Below are positions 1 to 6,961 of a stretch of DNA of 11,522 bases, one piece after another. Source of the stretch: Bacteroidaceae bacterium (GTDB lineage: Bacteria; Bacteroidota; Bacteroidia; Bacteroidales; Bacteroidaceae). The notes under the pieces are model-generated. The model was not told where the DNA came from and made no database searches. It saw only the letters and a list, made by a program, of their open reading frames with translations. The DNA lies in the NCBI GenBank assembly GCA_016284115.1, contig JAEEOD010000059.1:1-11522 (forward strand). The letters run 5' to 3'. Made by a program: the position numbers and the translations under genes. Within the stretch, counting starts at the first letter, position 1, and each line of letters begins with the position of its first letter.

Positions 1-1
1 T

Positions 2-499
2 AGTCAAGTAGCTTTGGTACGGGTTAACAAGACAAATGTGAAGCAAACAGCACAGCTCATAGCTACTGCCTTGAATGAATATGGAGTGAGGGTAAACACT
101 ACCAATGAGAGGTTGAAGCAATTCTATCAAGTGACTGATACTTATCTTACCATCTTCCTCTCATTGGGTGGCATTGGGTTGTTGTTAGGTATCTTGAGTT
201 TCTTGATTGTCATTAGGAAGAACCTGACGGCGAGAAGTCCGGATATCCGTATGTATGCCATGATTGGTTATCGTCCAAAAACAATAAGCCAGCTTCTGTT
301 TAAGGAGAATGTGATAGTGCCAGTCTTTGCTATCGTTGTGGGTGTTACAGGCGCATTGCTGAGTATAGGAACCGGTTTTGCCAATGTCTCCGTTAGCATC
401 TGGTTGTTGAGTCTGTTGCTCATGCTGTTGCTTGCTGGATGCGTTTGGGCGTTTGTGAAAAGGTTGGTAATAAAGGAAGTAAAGGATAAGTATCAATAA
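2..499 (+). CDS. FtsX/MacB-type ABC transporter permease, C-terminal part (5' truncated by the window)
   Basis: The reading frame is open from the window edge, so the N-terminus lies upstream and the apparent TTG at 14 is not a real start. About 165 residues are visible. A short soluble stretch is followed by three hydrophobic segments: around YLTIFLSLGGIGLLLG, then a segment starting near VIVPVFAIVVG, then one around WLLSLLLMLLLAGC, and a basic tail. This matches the C-terminal three-helix FtsX domain of MacB/LolC-like permeases. The loop between the first two helices has the usual 'R..YAMIGY....I..L.F.E' pattern, with the charged E at the start of the next helix. Such permeases work with an ATPase to move lipoproteins, peptides or lipids at the inner membrane, or transmit mechanical force. 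The substrate cannot be told from this fragment. The stop is one base before the next gene, which suggests co-transcription and translational coupling with the glycosyltransferase. Confidence 0.85.
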   Translation, partial: SQVALVRVNKTNVKQTAQLIATALNEYGVRVNTTNERLKQFYQVTDTYLTIFLSLGGIGLLLGILSFLIVIRKNLTARSPDIRMYAMIGYRPKTISQLLFKENVIVPVFAIVVGVTGALLSIGTGFANVSVSIWLLSLLLMLLLAGCVWAFVKRLVIKEVKDKYQ

Positions 500-500
500 G

Positions 501-1769
501 ATGAAGATATTGTTTATCACACCCGGATCAGGTGACGGCTATTATTGTGGTAATTGCTTCCGTGACAACTTGCAGGCGCAGGCCTTGCAAAGGGCAGGTC
601 ATGATGTGGTGATGATTCCGTTATACCTTCCACTCAAGCACATAGGAGGTCTGCAGGGTAATGCTCCCTTGTTTTTCCCTGCAACCACTTATTATGTTGG
701 GCAGAAATTCTTTGAAAATCATAAGATGCCAGGTTGGTTAAAGTGCTTGTTGGGTTCTGATAGGATACTTGATTTGGTTTCGGTTATGTCTGGCACCACT
801 TCGTCAGCAGGTATGGAAAGTATGACACTTAGTATGATGGAAGGAGAAGGAAAGACTTTTAAGGAGCATGTGATACAGCTGATAGCATGGGTAAAAGATG
901 TGGAGCATCCAGATGTTATCCAACTTTCTTCATCCTTGTTGATAGGGATCGCCAAGGCTATGAAACAAGCTGTGAATATCCCCATTGTATGCTCGCTACA
1001 GGATGAGGAAGTCTGGATTGATGGATTAAAACCTGAATATATCAGCAAAGCTTGGCAGAGTGTGATAGACAATGCATCTTATATTGACAGCTTTATTACT
1101 ACCAGCGAATACTATCGTCAGGTGGTAAAAGATAAACTGCCATCTTTGAGGAAAGTGGAAGTGATCTATCCTGGTATCAATGTGAAACAGTATTATACAG
1201 ATGAATGGCCTGCTGACCCAACCATTGGTTTTTTCTACCGCATGAATGAACTGGATGGGTTAGATATCTTGGCTGATGCATTCGTACTATTGAAGAAAAA
1301 GAATGCTGTTCCAAGGTTAAAACTGCGTATCGGAGGAGGATATATGAGTCCGGACAAAAGTTTCATGGCAAAGGTTAAGAAGACTTTACTGCCTTATAAG
1401 AGTGATGTGATTATTGAAGAAGACTATTCTTGGGAGCATCATGCTGATTTCTACAAGCAAATCAGTGTGTTGTCCGTACCTCTTCGTTTCCAGGAAGGGG
1501 TGGGACTTTATCTACTTGAAGCATTCGCTGCAGGTCGTCCTGTTGTTGAACCTGCCACAGGTTCCTTCGAAGAGATTGTTGGCGATGCAGGTCTGTTGTA
1601 TGAACCTAACGAACCTAAGGCATTGGCTGATGCTCTGGAGAAATTGTTGACAGATAGCCTCCTGTTCCGGCAATGTAGAAATCAAGCATTGTTGTTGGCA
1701 CAAGAAAAGTATCGTGATGAGATAATGGCTAAAAAGCTAATAGAATTATATATAAAGATTAAACAATAA
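501..1769 (+). CDS. Glycosyltransferase, GT-B fold (GT4/GT1-like)
   Basis: A 422-residue predicted cytoplasmic enzyme that probably transfers a sugar from an activated donor to an envelope or storage glycan. The N-terminus has a Rossmann-type strand (MKILFITPGSGDGYYCGNC, with C16 and C19), followed by RDN and 'AGHDVVMIPLYLP', typical of the N-terminal domain of GT4-like enzymes. The second Rossmann domain starts near residue 230 (PTIGFFYRMNELDGLDILADAF). It contains the E-x7-E donor-binding motif at E332 and E340, followed by 'AAGRPVVEPATGSFEEIVG', the usual nucleotide-sugar pocket. The length is normal for the family. The ATG is one base after the stop of the permease gene, and the PQQ-like genes follow 11 bases later, so these are probably one operon. 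Donor and acceptor cannot be read from the sequence. The CGNC pair near the N-terminus is conspicuous, but no function is claimed for it. Confidence 0.88.
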   Translation: MKILFITPGSGDGYYCGNCFRDNLQAQALQRAGHDVVMIPLYLPLKHIGGLQGNAPLFFPATTYYVGQKFFENHKMPGWLKCLLGSDRILDLVSVMSGTTSSAGMESMTLSMMEGEGKTFKEHVIQLIAWVKDVEHPDVIQLSSSLLIGIAKAMKQAVNIPIVCSLQDEEVWIDGLKPEYISKAWQSVIDNASYIDSFITTSEYYRQVVKDKLPSLRKVEVIYPGINVKQYYTDEWPADPTIGFFYRMNELDGLDILADAFVLLKKKNAVPRLKLRIGGGYMSPDKSFMAKVKKTLLPYKSDVIIEEDYSWEHHADFYKQISVLSVPLRFQEGVGLYLLEAFAAGRPVVEPATGSFEEIVGDAGLLYEPNEPKALADALEKLLTDSLLFRQCRNQALLLAQEKYRDEIMAKKLIELYIKIKQ

Positions 1770-1780
1770 TCGAACGTGGT

Positions 1781-3064
1781 ATGAAAAAGACTTTACTTAG
1801 TTTAGCTGTATGCTGTTTAGGATTAATTGCATCTGCACAAGTTCCTTCTTTGCATGGGTTCCGTGGAGCTAATCGTGATGGAATCTATTCTGAAGAAAAA
1901 GACCTTATGAAACAATGGCCTGCCGAAGGCCCACAGATGCTATGGGAGAATTTGGAGATAGGAAAAGGCTATTCCAGTCCTGTAATTGTGGACGACCGTC
2001 TCTATATTACGGGTATGACCGAAGATGAGAAACAAGAAACATTCCATGCCTTTACCTTGGATGGCAAGCTGCTCTATACGGTGGTTTATGGACTGCCTTT
2101 TAATCAGACATATCCCGAAACGCGCACTACGCCAACCATTGATGGCGGTAAAGCATATGTTATCAGTGGTATGGGAGAGATTGTCTGCATCAACTGTGCC
2201 GATGGGAAAATCCTATGGAAGGTAGATGGTCGTGAACTTTATGCCAGCAAGACAGGCAACTGGGGAACAGCAGAATGTCCTATGGTTTATGATAACAAAG
2301 TGATCTATACCCCAGGAGGCAGTAAAACTACCATCGTAGCGTTAGATAAAGAGACGGGTAAGGAAATATGGAAGTCTAAGTCGCTGAATGATGGCAGGGC
2401 TTATGTGTCACCTACCATGATCCAATGGAAGGGCAAACGTCAGCTGGTGGCATCTACTCAGTATGTGGTGTTTGGTGTCAATCCTGACGATGGTACCATT
2501 GAATGGGAATTCCGTGATTGGGGGCGTCCAGATGCTGGAAGACCTATGCAGGGAGGATATATCCCTGAGAATATAGCGCCAAACAGTGCCTTGTTTCAAG
2601 ATGGCATGATTTTCTTCTCACAGGGATACAACTGCAATGCCTATATGGTGAAGCTAAATGATTCACTAACGGGTGTTTCCCTCGTATGGAAGAACGATGA
2701 CCTCGATACTCATCATGGCGGCTATGTATTGGTGGATGGTGTGATTTATGGTTCCAACTGGCTCAATAATACCAGTGGCAACTGGTGTGCGGTGGATTGG
2801 AATACAGGTAAGACTATCTATAATACTACATGGAGTGGTGGCAAGGGCAAAGGATCCATTATCAGCGCAGACGGCATGCTTTACACCTATGATGAACGTC
2901 GTGGCTTTGTGGGTTTAGTTCAGCCAGGATCAGTGTTTAATGTAGTAAGTGAGTTCCGTATCACTAAGGGTGAAGGCCCCTATTGGGCACATTTGGTTAT
3001 CCATAACGGTGTGCTTTATGTGCGACATGGTTCTGCTATACAGGCATATAAGATTAAAGAATAA
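1781..3064 (+). CDS. Secreted PQQ-like beta-propeller protein, copy 1
   Basis: A 427-residue exported protein. Residues 1-19 form a Sec signal peptide (MKKT, a hydrophobic core, then a cut after IASA). The rest is a repeat-built beta-propeller of the PQQ/quinoprotein-like (BamB-like) superfamily. Blade signatures are visible as 'DGKILWKVDG', 'TGKEIWKSKSL', 'DGTIEWEFRDW' and 'TGKTIYNTTW'. The opening 'FRGANRDGIY' is typical of these periplasmic or surface proteins in Bacteroidota and Planctomycetes. Family members are often labelled alcohol dehydrogenases, but I see no specific sign of catalytic PQQ and calcium binding, so a binding or scaffold role is as likely. It sits 11 bases after the glycosyltransferase and is followed by a close paralogue, suggesting a shared envelope or glycan function. 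Confidence 0.88.
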   Translation: MKKTLLSLAVCCLGLIASAQVPSLHGFRGANRDGIYSEEKDLMKQWPAEGPQMLWENLEIGKGYSSPVIVDDRLYITGMTEDEKQETFHAFTLDGKLLYTVVYGLPFNQTYPETRTTPTIDGGKAYVISGMGEIVCINCADGKILWKVDGRELYASKTGNWGTAECPMVYDNKVIYTPGGSKTTIVALDKETGKEIWKSKSLNDGRAYVSPTMIQWKGKRQLVASTQYVVFGVNPDDGTIEWEFRDWGRPDAGRPMQGGYIPENIAPNSALFQDGMIFFSQGYNCNAYMVKLNDSLTGVSLVWKNDDLDTHHGGYVLVDGVIYGSNWLNNTSGNWCAVDWNTGKTIYNTTWSGGKGKGSIISADGMLYTYDERRGFVGLVQPGSVFNVVSEFRITKGEGPYWAHLVIHNGVLYVRHGSAIQAYKIKE

Positions 3065-3090
3065 ATTATTATTAATAAAACTTTTTAGAA

Positions 3091-4362
3091 ATGATGAACA
3101 CAAAGATTTTTTTAGTAGGAGCATTGGTGATAACCAGCATGACTTCCTTGAGCCTGCAGGCTCAGAACAATTTCCAGGGCTTCCGTGGCCCTAATCGCGA
3201 TGGAATCTATCCAGCAGAGAAGGGATTGATGAAACAATGGCCAGCTGAGGGACCACAAATGTTATGGGAAGACTTGACAATTGGTAAAGGCTATTCCAGC
3301 CCTGTAATTGTAGGCGACCGCCTTTTCATCACTGGCATGACTGAGGATGAGAAGCAGGAAACCTTCATGGCTTTCAGCTTGGACGGCAAGAAGCTCTATA
3401 CCACCGTTTATGGTAAAGCATTCAACCAGAGCTTTCCTGAAACTCGTACAACACCTACCATTGACAACGGTAAGGCATATGTAATCAGCGGTATGGGCGA
3501 GGTGGCTTGTATCAATGTGACTGATGGAAAGATTATATGGCGAGTTGATGGAGGCTCTACCTATAGCACCAAGACAGGTAACTGGGGAACTGCTGAATGT
3601 CCGTTGGTATTTGACAACAAGGTGATTTATTCTCCTGGCGGCAGCCAGACCACTATTGTGGCACTTGACAAAGAAACGGGTAAAGAGATATGGAAATCAA
3701 AGTCTTTGAACGAAGCCCGCAATTATGTTCAACCCACCATTATCACTTATAAAGGCAAGCGTCAGATCATTGGTGGTACATGCAATTATTACTATGGTGT
3801 TAATCCAGACAATGGTGAGATTCAGTGGACTTTCAAGGACTGGTATCCTCAGTCTTCATGGGAGAATATCGCTCCTAACGGCCCTGTGTTTGATGAGGCA
3901 AGTGGGGTGTTAGTCTTCGCCCAAGGATATGGCATCAATGCCACGGCGTTGAAGCTCGCTGATGATATGAAGAGTGTTACTCGTGCATGGAAGAACAATG
4001 ACCTCAGCACTCATCATGGTGGTTATGTATTACTGAATGGCATCATCTATGGTTCCAACTGGATCAACAACAATAATGGCAACTGGGTGGGTGTAGATGT
4101 AAAGACAGGCAACACCATCTTTAATACCGCTTGGAAAGGTGGAAAGGGCAAAGGCTCAACCGTAGCAGCTGATGGTATGCTCTACATCTACGATGAACGT
4201 CGTGGCTTTGTTGGCTTGCAGCAGCCAGGCAATGAGTTTAATGTGGTCAGTGAGTTCCGCATCACCAAAGGTGAGGGTCCTTATTGGGCGCACCTGGTGA
4301 TTAATAACGGTGTGTTGTATGTGCGTCATGGTTCAGCCCTGCAAGCCTACAAGATTAAGTAA
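3091..4362 (+). CDS. Secreted PQQ-like beta-propeller protein, copy 2 (tandem paralogue)
   Basis: A 423-residue paralogue of the preceding protein, aligning along nearly its whole length. Shared blocks include 'EKxLMKQWPAEGPQMLWE', 'IGKGYSSPVIV', 'ALDKETGKEIWKSKSLN' and the C-terminal 'FRITKGEGPYWAHLVI'. Residues 1 to about 25 are a signal peptide ending LQA|Q. The start may be ATG 3091 or the adjacent ATG 3094; the sequence does not decide. The copies differ most in the middle: this one has a shorter loop after 'FKDW' and lacks the glycine- and proline-rich insertion of copy 1, and some surface residues differ while the blade cores are kept. The 26-base AT-rich gap before it has no recognisable promoter, so it is probably read through from upstream. 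Function is unknown beyond an exported beta-propeller. Confidence 0.87.
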   Translation: MMNTKIFLVGALVITSMTSLSLQAQNNFQGFRGPNRDGIYPAEKGLMKQWPAEGPQMLWEDLTIGKGYSSPVIVGDRLFITGMTEDEKQETFMAFSLDGKKLYTTVYGKAFNQSFPETRTTPTIDNGKAYVISGMGEVACINVTDGKIIWRVDGGSTYSTKTGNWGTAECPLVFDNKVIYSPGGSQTTIVALDKETGKEIWKSKSLNEARNYVQPTIITYKGKRQIIGGTCNYYYGVNPDNGEIQWTFKDWYPQSSWENIAPNGPVFDEASGVLVFAQGYGINATALKLADDMKSVTRAWKNNDLSTHHGGYVLLNGIIYGSNWINNNNGNWVGVDVKTGNTIFNTAWKGGKGKGSTVAADGMLYIYDERRGFVGLQQPGNEFNVVSEFRITKGEGPYWAHLVINNGVLYVRHGSALQAYKIK

Positions 4363-4363
4363 T

Positions 4364-4394
4364 TTTGAAATATCCATAGAATGTATTATCTTCG
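4364..4394 (+). promoter_or_regulatory. Bacteroidota-type promoter of arsR
   Basis: TTTG at 4364-4367 and TATCTTCG at 4387-4394 are separated by 19 bases. This fits the Bacteroidota primary sigma pattern (TTTG, 19-21 bases, TAnnTTTG) with one mismatch in the -7 element. It begins two bases after the stop of the PQQ-like gene and would place transcription start about 10-15 bases before the arsR ATG. Confidence 0.7.
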
Positions 4395-4397
4395 CAG

Positions 4398-4416
4398 TAT
4401 TATTGAATTGATAATA
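4398..4416. promoter_or_regulatory. Candidate ArsR operator (inverted repeat at the start codon)
   Basis: A perfect 6-bp inverted repeat, tattat (4398-4403) and ataata (4411-4416), surrounds a 7-base centre, tgaattg. It lies immediately downstream of the -7 element and runs into the arsR ATG. ArsR/SmtB repressors usually bind AT-rich dyads overlapping promoter or start and regulate themselves, so the position fits autorepression. The arms are short and AT-rich, so chance is possible. Confidence 0.4.
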
Positions 4417-4784
4417 TGGAAGAAGAAAAAAGAAAATTTTTTTACAACCCTACATTAACGCCTGAGCAGGAGCATGCCAGGGAAGAAAAACTGGCACGCT
4501 TCGCTAAGGCGATGGGACATCCTACACGCATAGCCATTCTTCATTTCTTAGCCAAACGCAAACAATGCTATTTTGGTGCCATTAACGAGGAACTCCCTAT
4601 TGCTAAGGCTACTGTCTCGCAGCATCTAAAAGAGTTGAAGGATGCAGGACTAATACAGGGTGAGATAGAGGCTCCCAAGGTAAAATATTGTATTAATCGT
4701 CCTAATTGGGCGTTGGCAAAGAATCTTTTTGGAGCCTTCTTCAGCGACTTGGCTGAAAAGGCTGATGGAACAAGTTGTTGTTGA
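4416..4784 (+). CDS. arsR: ArsR/SmtB-family metalloregulatory repressor
   Basis: A 122-residue winged-helix DNA-binding protein. 'LARFAKAMGHPTRIAILHFLA' (residues 26-46) is the typical ArsR dimerisation and first-helix region. The recognition helix is around 'IAKATVSQHLKELKDAGLI' (62-80), followed by the wing 'GEIEAPKVKYCIN'. The classic ELCVC metal site of plasmid ArsR proteins is absent. Cysteines are instead at 51, 92 and a vicinal pair at 121-122, the last two residues. Several ArsR proteins are known to have relocated As(III) sites that use cysteines elsewhere, including near the C-terminus, so a three-coordinate As(III)/Sb(III) site built from these is plausible. It has its own promoter and a terminator, and precedes an aquaglyceroporin and an arsenate reductase, which strongly suggests arsenic sensing. 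Confidence 0.85.
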   Translation: MEEEKRKFFYNPTLTPEQEHAREEKLARFAKAMGHPTRIAILHFLAKRKQCYFGAINEELPIAKATVSQHLKELKDAGLIQGEIEAPKVKYCINRPNWALAKNLFGAFFSDLAEKADGTSCC

Positions 4785-4807
4785 GTTTTTTCTTTTATAC
4801 GCAAAAA

Positions 4808-4839
4808 GGCTGCAAAAATCGTGTTGCAGTCTTTTTTTT
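4808..4839 (+). terminator. Intrinsic terminator after arsR
   Basis: Arms ggctgcaa (4808-4815) and ttgcagtc (4824-4831) pair over 8 bp with one G-T wobble and an 8-base loop, followed by eight T (4832-4839). Five A precede the stem, extending the A/T pairing. It lies 24 bases after the arsR stop and should end most arsR transcripts before the channel gene. Confidence 0.85.
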
Positions 4840-4929
4840 GTTCTTTGTTTGCCAAACAACGAATATTCGCCTTTGATATTGTTCTTTCGTTATTAAGTTT
4901 TATATCTAACAACCAATTAATGAAATCTC

Positions 4930-4937
4930 TATCTTTG
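4930..4937 (+). promoter_or_regulatory. -7 promoter element of the aquaporin operon
   Basis: TATCTTTG at 4930-4937 is a perfect TAnnTTTG element followed by CAG. No clear TTTG is seen 19-21 bases upstream, so the -33 box is weak or the promoter needs an activator. Transcription would begin about 5-8 bases downstream, leaving almost no leader for an ATG at 4947 but a normal one for the ATG at 4965. Confidence 0.6.
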
Positions 4938-4964
4938 CAGTAATACATGTTAAATAGATTTATT

Positions 4965-5765
4965 ATGAGAGAATTGATAGGCGAGGCGTTAGGAACTTTC
5001 ATCTTGACCCTCTTTGGCTGTGGTTCAGTTGCCGTAGCTGTGTTATTTGGTGAATATGGAAGTATTTTCCAGATTGCAATTGTTTGGGGATTAGCGGTAA
5101 CATTAGCTATATATGTAACCCGACATCTTTGTCCGGCTCATCTCAATCCTGCTGTTTCTGTGGCTATGGTCGTAGGAAAGCGTATGGAAGCAGGCAAACT
5201 TCCTGGGTATTTGTTGGCACAGTTCGTTGGAGCTTTCCTTGCGGGAGGTCTGCTTTTGCTGCTATTCAATCCTTCCATCCAAGCCTATGAATTAGCGCAT
5301 GGCATAGAGCGTGGTACTGCTGCTTCGGTTGATACGGCCCGTATGTTTGGTGAGTATTATCCGAATCCAGGCGATGCTTCTGTAGCTACTGTTAGTATGC
5401 CCTTGGCTATAGCTGCAGAGATGGTCGGCACATTCGTTTTGGTGCTGTTTATTTTCTGTTTTACAGAAGATTGTAATGTGGGACGTCCAGATAGTAATAT
5501 CGCTCCATTATTTATAGGTCTGACAGTTTCAATATGTATCACACTTATTGCTCCATTGACACAAGCTTGCTTTAATCCTGCCAGAGATTTTGGCCCACGC
5601 ATGGTAGCATGGGTAGGAGGATGGGGAAGTGCTGCTTTCCCTGATGCATCAGGAGGTGCCTTCTTTGTATATATATTAGGTCCTATTTTAGGTGGAGTGC
5701 TGGCAACATGGTTCTTCCTCTATGTGTTGGAACCTTCGATGAAAATACAGGAAAATAAGGATTGA
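4965..5765 (+). CDS. GlpF-like aquaglyceroporin (probable arsenite channel)
   Basis: An inner-membrane channel of the MIP family, 266 residues from ATG 4965. An in-frame ATG at 4947 would add six residues, but it sits too close to the -7 element, and the family normally begins near 'MRELIGEALGTF'. Six hydrophobic spans and both half-helix motifs are present: NPA at 61-63 ('AHLNPAVS') and NPARD at 204-208 ('FNPARDFGPR'). The D after NPAR and 'VWGLAVTLAIY' before the first motif are marks of glycerol facilitators rather than water-specific aquaporins. W41 and R207 of the selectivity filter are kept, but the position of GlpF F200 appears to be Ala 201. GlpF-type channels pass As(OH)3 and Sb(OH)3. 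In arsR-aqpS-arsC loci they let arsenite leave after arsenate reduction. The nearby ArsR and ArsC support that role; plain glycerol uptake is the alternative. Confidence 0.87.
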   Translation: MRELIGEALGTFILTLFGCGSVAVAVLFGEYGSIFQIAIVWGLAVTLAIYVTRHLCPAHLNPAVSVAMVVGKRMEAGKLPGYLLAQFVGAFLAGGLLLLLFNPSIQAYELAHGIERGTAASVDTARMFGEYYPNPGDASVATVSMPLAIAAEMVGTFVLVLFIFCFTEDCNVGRPDSNIAPLFIGLTVSICITLIAPLTQACFNPARDFGPRMVAWVGGWGSAAFPDASGGAFFVYILGPILGGVLATWFFLYVLEPSMKIQENKD

Positions 5766-5853
5766 CTTCCTGAAGCAGTGCAAGCAGGGCGATGATTGCA
5801 CGGGTCTTGCTGATAAATGCCTGGTTTGATATGAAAAATTAAATTATAAGTAT

Positions 5854-6948
5854 ATGAAAACAAAACTATTACTTGTGGGAGGCTTCTTAGGTGCAGGAAA
5901 GACCTCTTTGTTGTGGGAAGCTGCAAAACGATTAATGCAACAAGATAAGAAAGTAGCACTGATTACCAATGACCAGGCGTCTGAACTTGTTGACAGCGCT
6001 TTATTGCAGAATGAAGGATTAGATGTAGCTGAAGTGAGTGGCAGTTGTTTCTGTTGCAATTTTCCGGGTTTTGCTGATGCTATCAAGCAACTGCGATTGA
6101 AGTCTGCTCCTGATGTGATTATAGCTGAACCGGTGGGAAGTTGTGCAGACCTTTCCGCTACTATTATTCAGCCGTTGAAGAAATTCTATCAGGCAGATAT
6201 AGAGGTTGCCCCATTTACGGTTTTAGCCGATCCTGCTCGACTGCTTCATATTATTAAAGGAGATAATGGCGGATTACATCAAGATGCTGCCTATATCTAT
6301 CATAAGCAGTTGGAAGAAGGTGATGTTATTCTGATCACCAAAACAGATGCTTATCCCAAAGCTGAAATGGATGCTTTACAGGCTCTTGTAGCATCAAAAA
6401 TGGTTGGAACTTGTGTTCGCAAAGTAAGCTCGCTGACAGGTGACGGTGTTGATGACTGGCTTTCTGATATGTTGTCACGTAATGACTCTGGCAGACGTTT
6501 GCTTGACATTGATTATGACATCTACGCTCATGGTGAAGCAGTTCTTGGATGGCTCAATGGTACTTTGTTGTTGAAGGGTGAAGAAACTGATTGGGATGCA
6601 TTTGCCAAGAATCTGCTTACTGCTTTCAACAATCGTTTCTTAGATAAGAAGGCTGGTATCGGTCATGTGAAGATTATAGTAGAGAATGGGGCCAAGTACA
6701 CCATCGGCAATCTTGCTGGCGATGGCAAACTTTCTATTCGTCATACAGCAGGTAGCAGCCAGCAGGCTAAGCTCATTGTCAATGCCCGTGTAGAGATGAC
6801 TCCTGATGAGTTAGATCGTATTGTTAGAGAGGAAATAACTGTTCTCTTGGCTGATAACCTTACAGAGGAAGTACTTGCATGGAAGTATCTGATGCCAGGC
6901 CGCCCCAATCCTACTCATCGTTTTACAGAAATTGTTGATCCAAAATAA
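5854..6948 (+). CDS. COG0523/CobW-family G3E GTPase (putative metallochaperone)
   Basis: A 364-residue cytoplasmic GTPase. Walker A is GFLGAGKT (residues 10-17). The COG0523 metal motif CxCC is C65-F-C67-C68, in 'VSGSCFCCNF'. E92-P93 ('IIAEPVGS') is the family's switch/Walker B region, and the guanine-specificity motif is TKTD (162-165) in place of NKxD. The C-terminal half carries a divergent CobW-C-like domain without a His-rich tail. Family members use GTP to load or buffer thiophilic or transition metals such as Zn, Co or Fe. It lies between the aquaglyceroporin and arsC, 88 bases after the former and 13 before the latter, with no clear promoter in between, so it is probably in the same operon. 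What metal or metalloid it handles is unknown; a thiolate CxCC site could in principle bind As(III), but this is inference. Confidence 0.85.
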   Translation: MKTKLLLVGGFLGAGKTSLLWEAAKRLMQQDKKVALITNDQASELVDSALLQNEGLDVAEVSGSCFCCNFPGFADAIKQLRLKSAPDVIIAEPVGSCADLSATIIQPLKKFYQADIEVAPFTVLADPARLLHIIKGDNGGLHQDAAYIYHKQLEEGDVILITKTDAYPKAEMDALQALVASKMVGTCVRKVSSLTGDGVDDWLSDMLSRNDSGRRLLDIDYDIYAHGEAVLGWLNGTLLLKGEETDWDAFAKNLLTAFNNRFLDKKAGIGHVKIIVENGAKYTIGNLAGDGKLSIRHTAGSSQQAKLIVNARVEMTPDELDRIVREEITVLLADNLTEEVLAWKYLMPGRPNPTHRFTEIVDPK

Positions 6949-6961
6949 AACTTAGAAAACA

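Noticed and set aside
185..520. Minus-strand frame opposite the permease
   Set aside because: It is an antisense shadow of a membrane protein; the low-complexity Gln/His-rich translation shows no domain.
1781..4362. PQQ-dependent alcohol dehydrogenases
   Set aside because: They share the propeller repeats, but I see no specific catalytic PQQ/Ca signature or haem motif, so an enzyme name is not supported.
4568..5002. Minus-strand frame across the arsR 3' end and the intergenic region
   Set aside because: It overlaps arsR, the terminator and the aquaporin promoter, and its product looks like nothing recognisable.
5778..5801. Hairpin between the aquaporin and GTPase genes (gtgcaa / ttgcac)
   Set aside because: The stem is only 6 bp with a 12-base loop and no T-tract. 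It is too weak to call a terminator, and the genes look co-transcribed.
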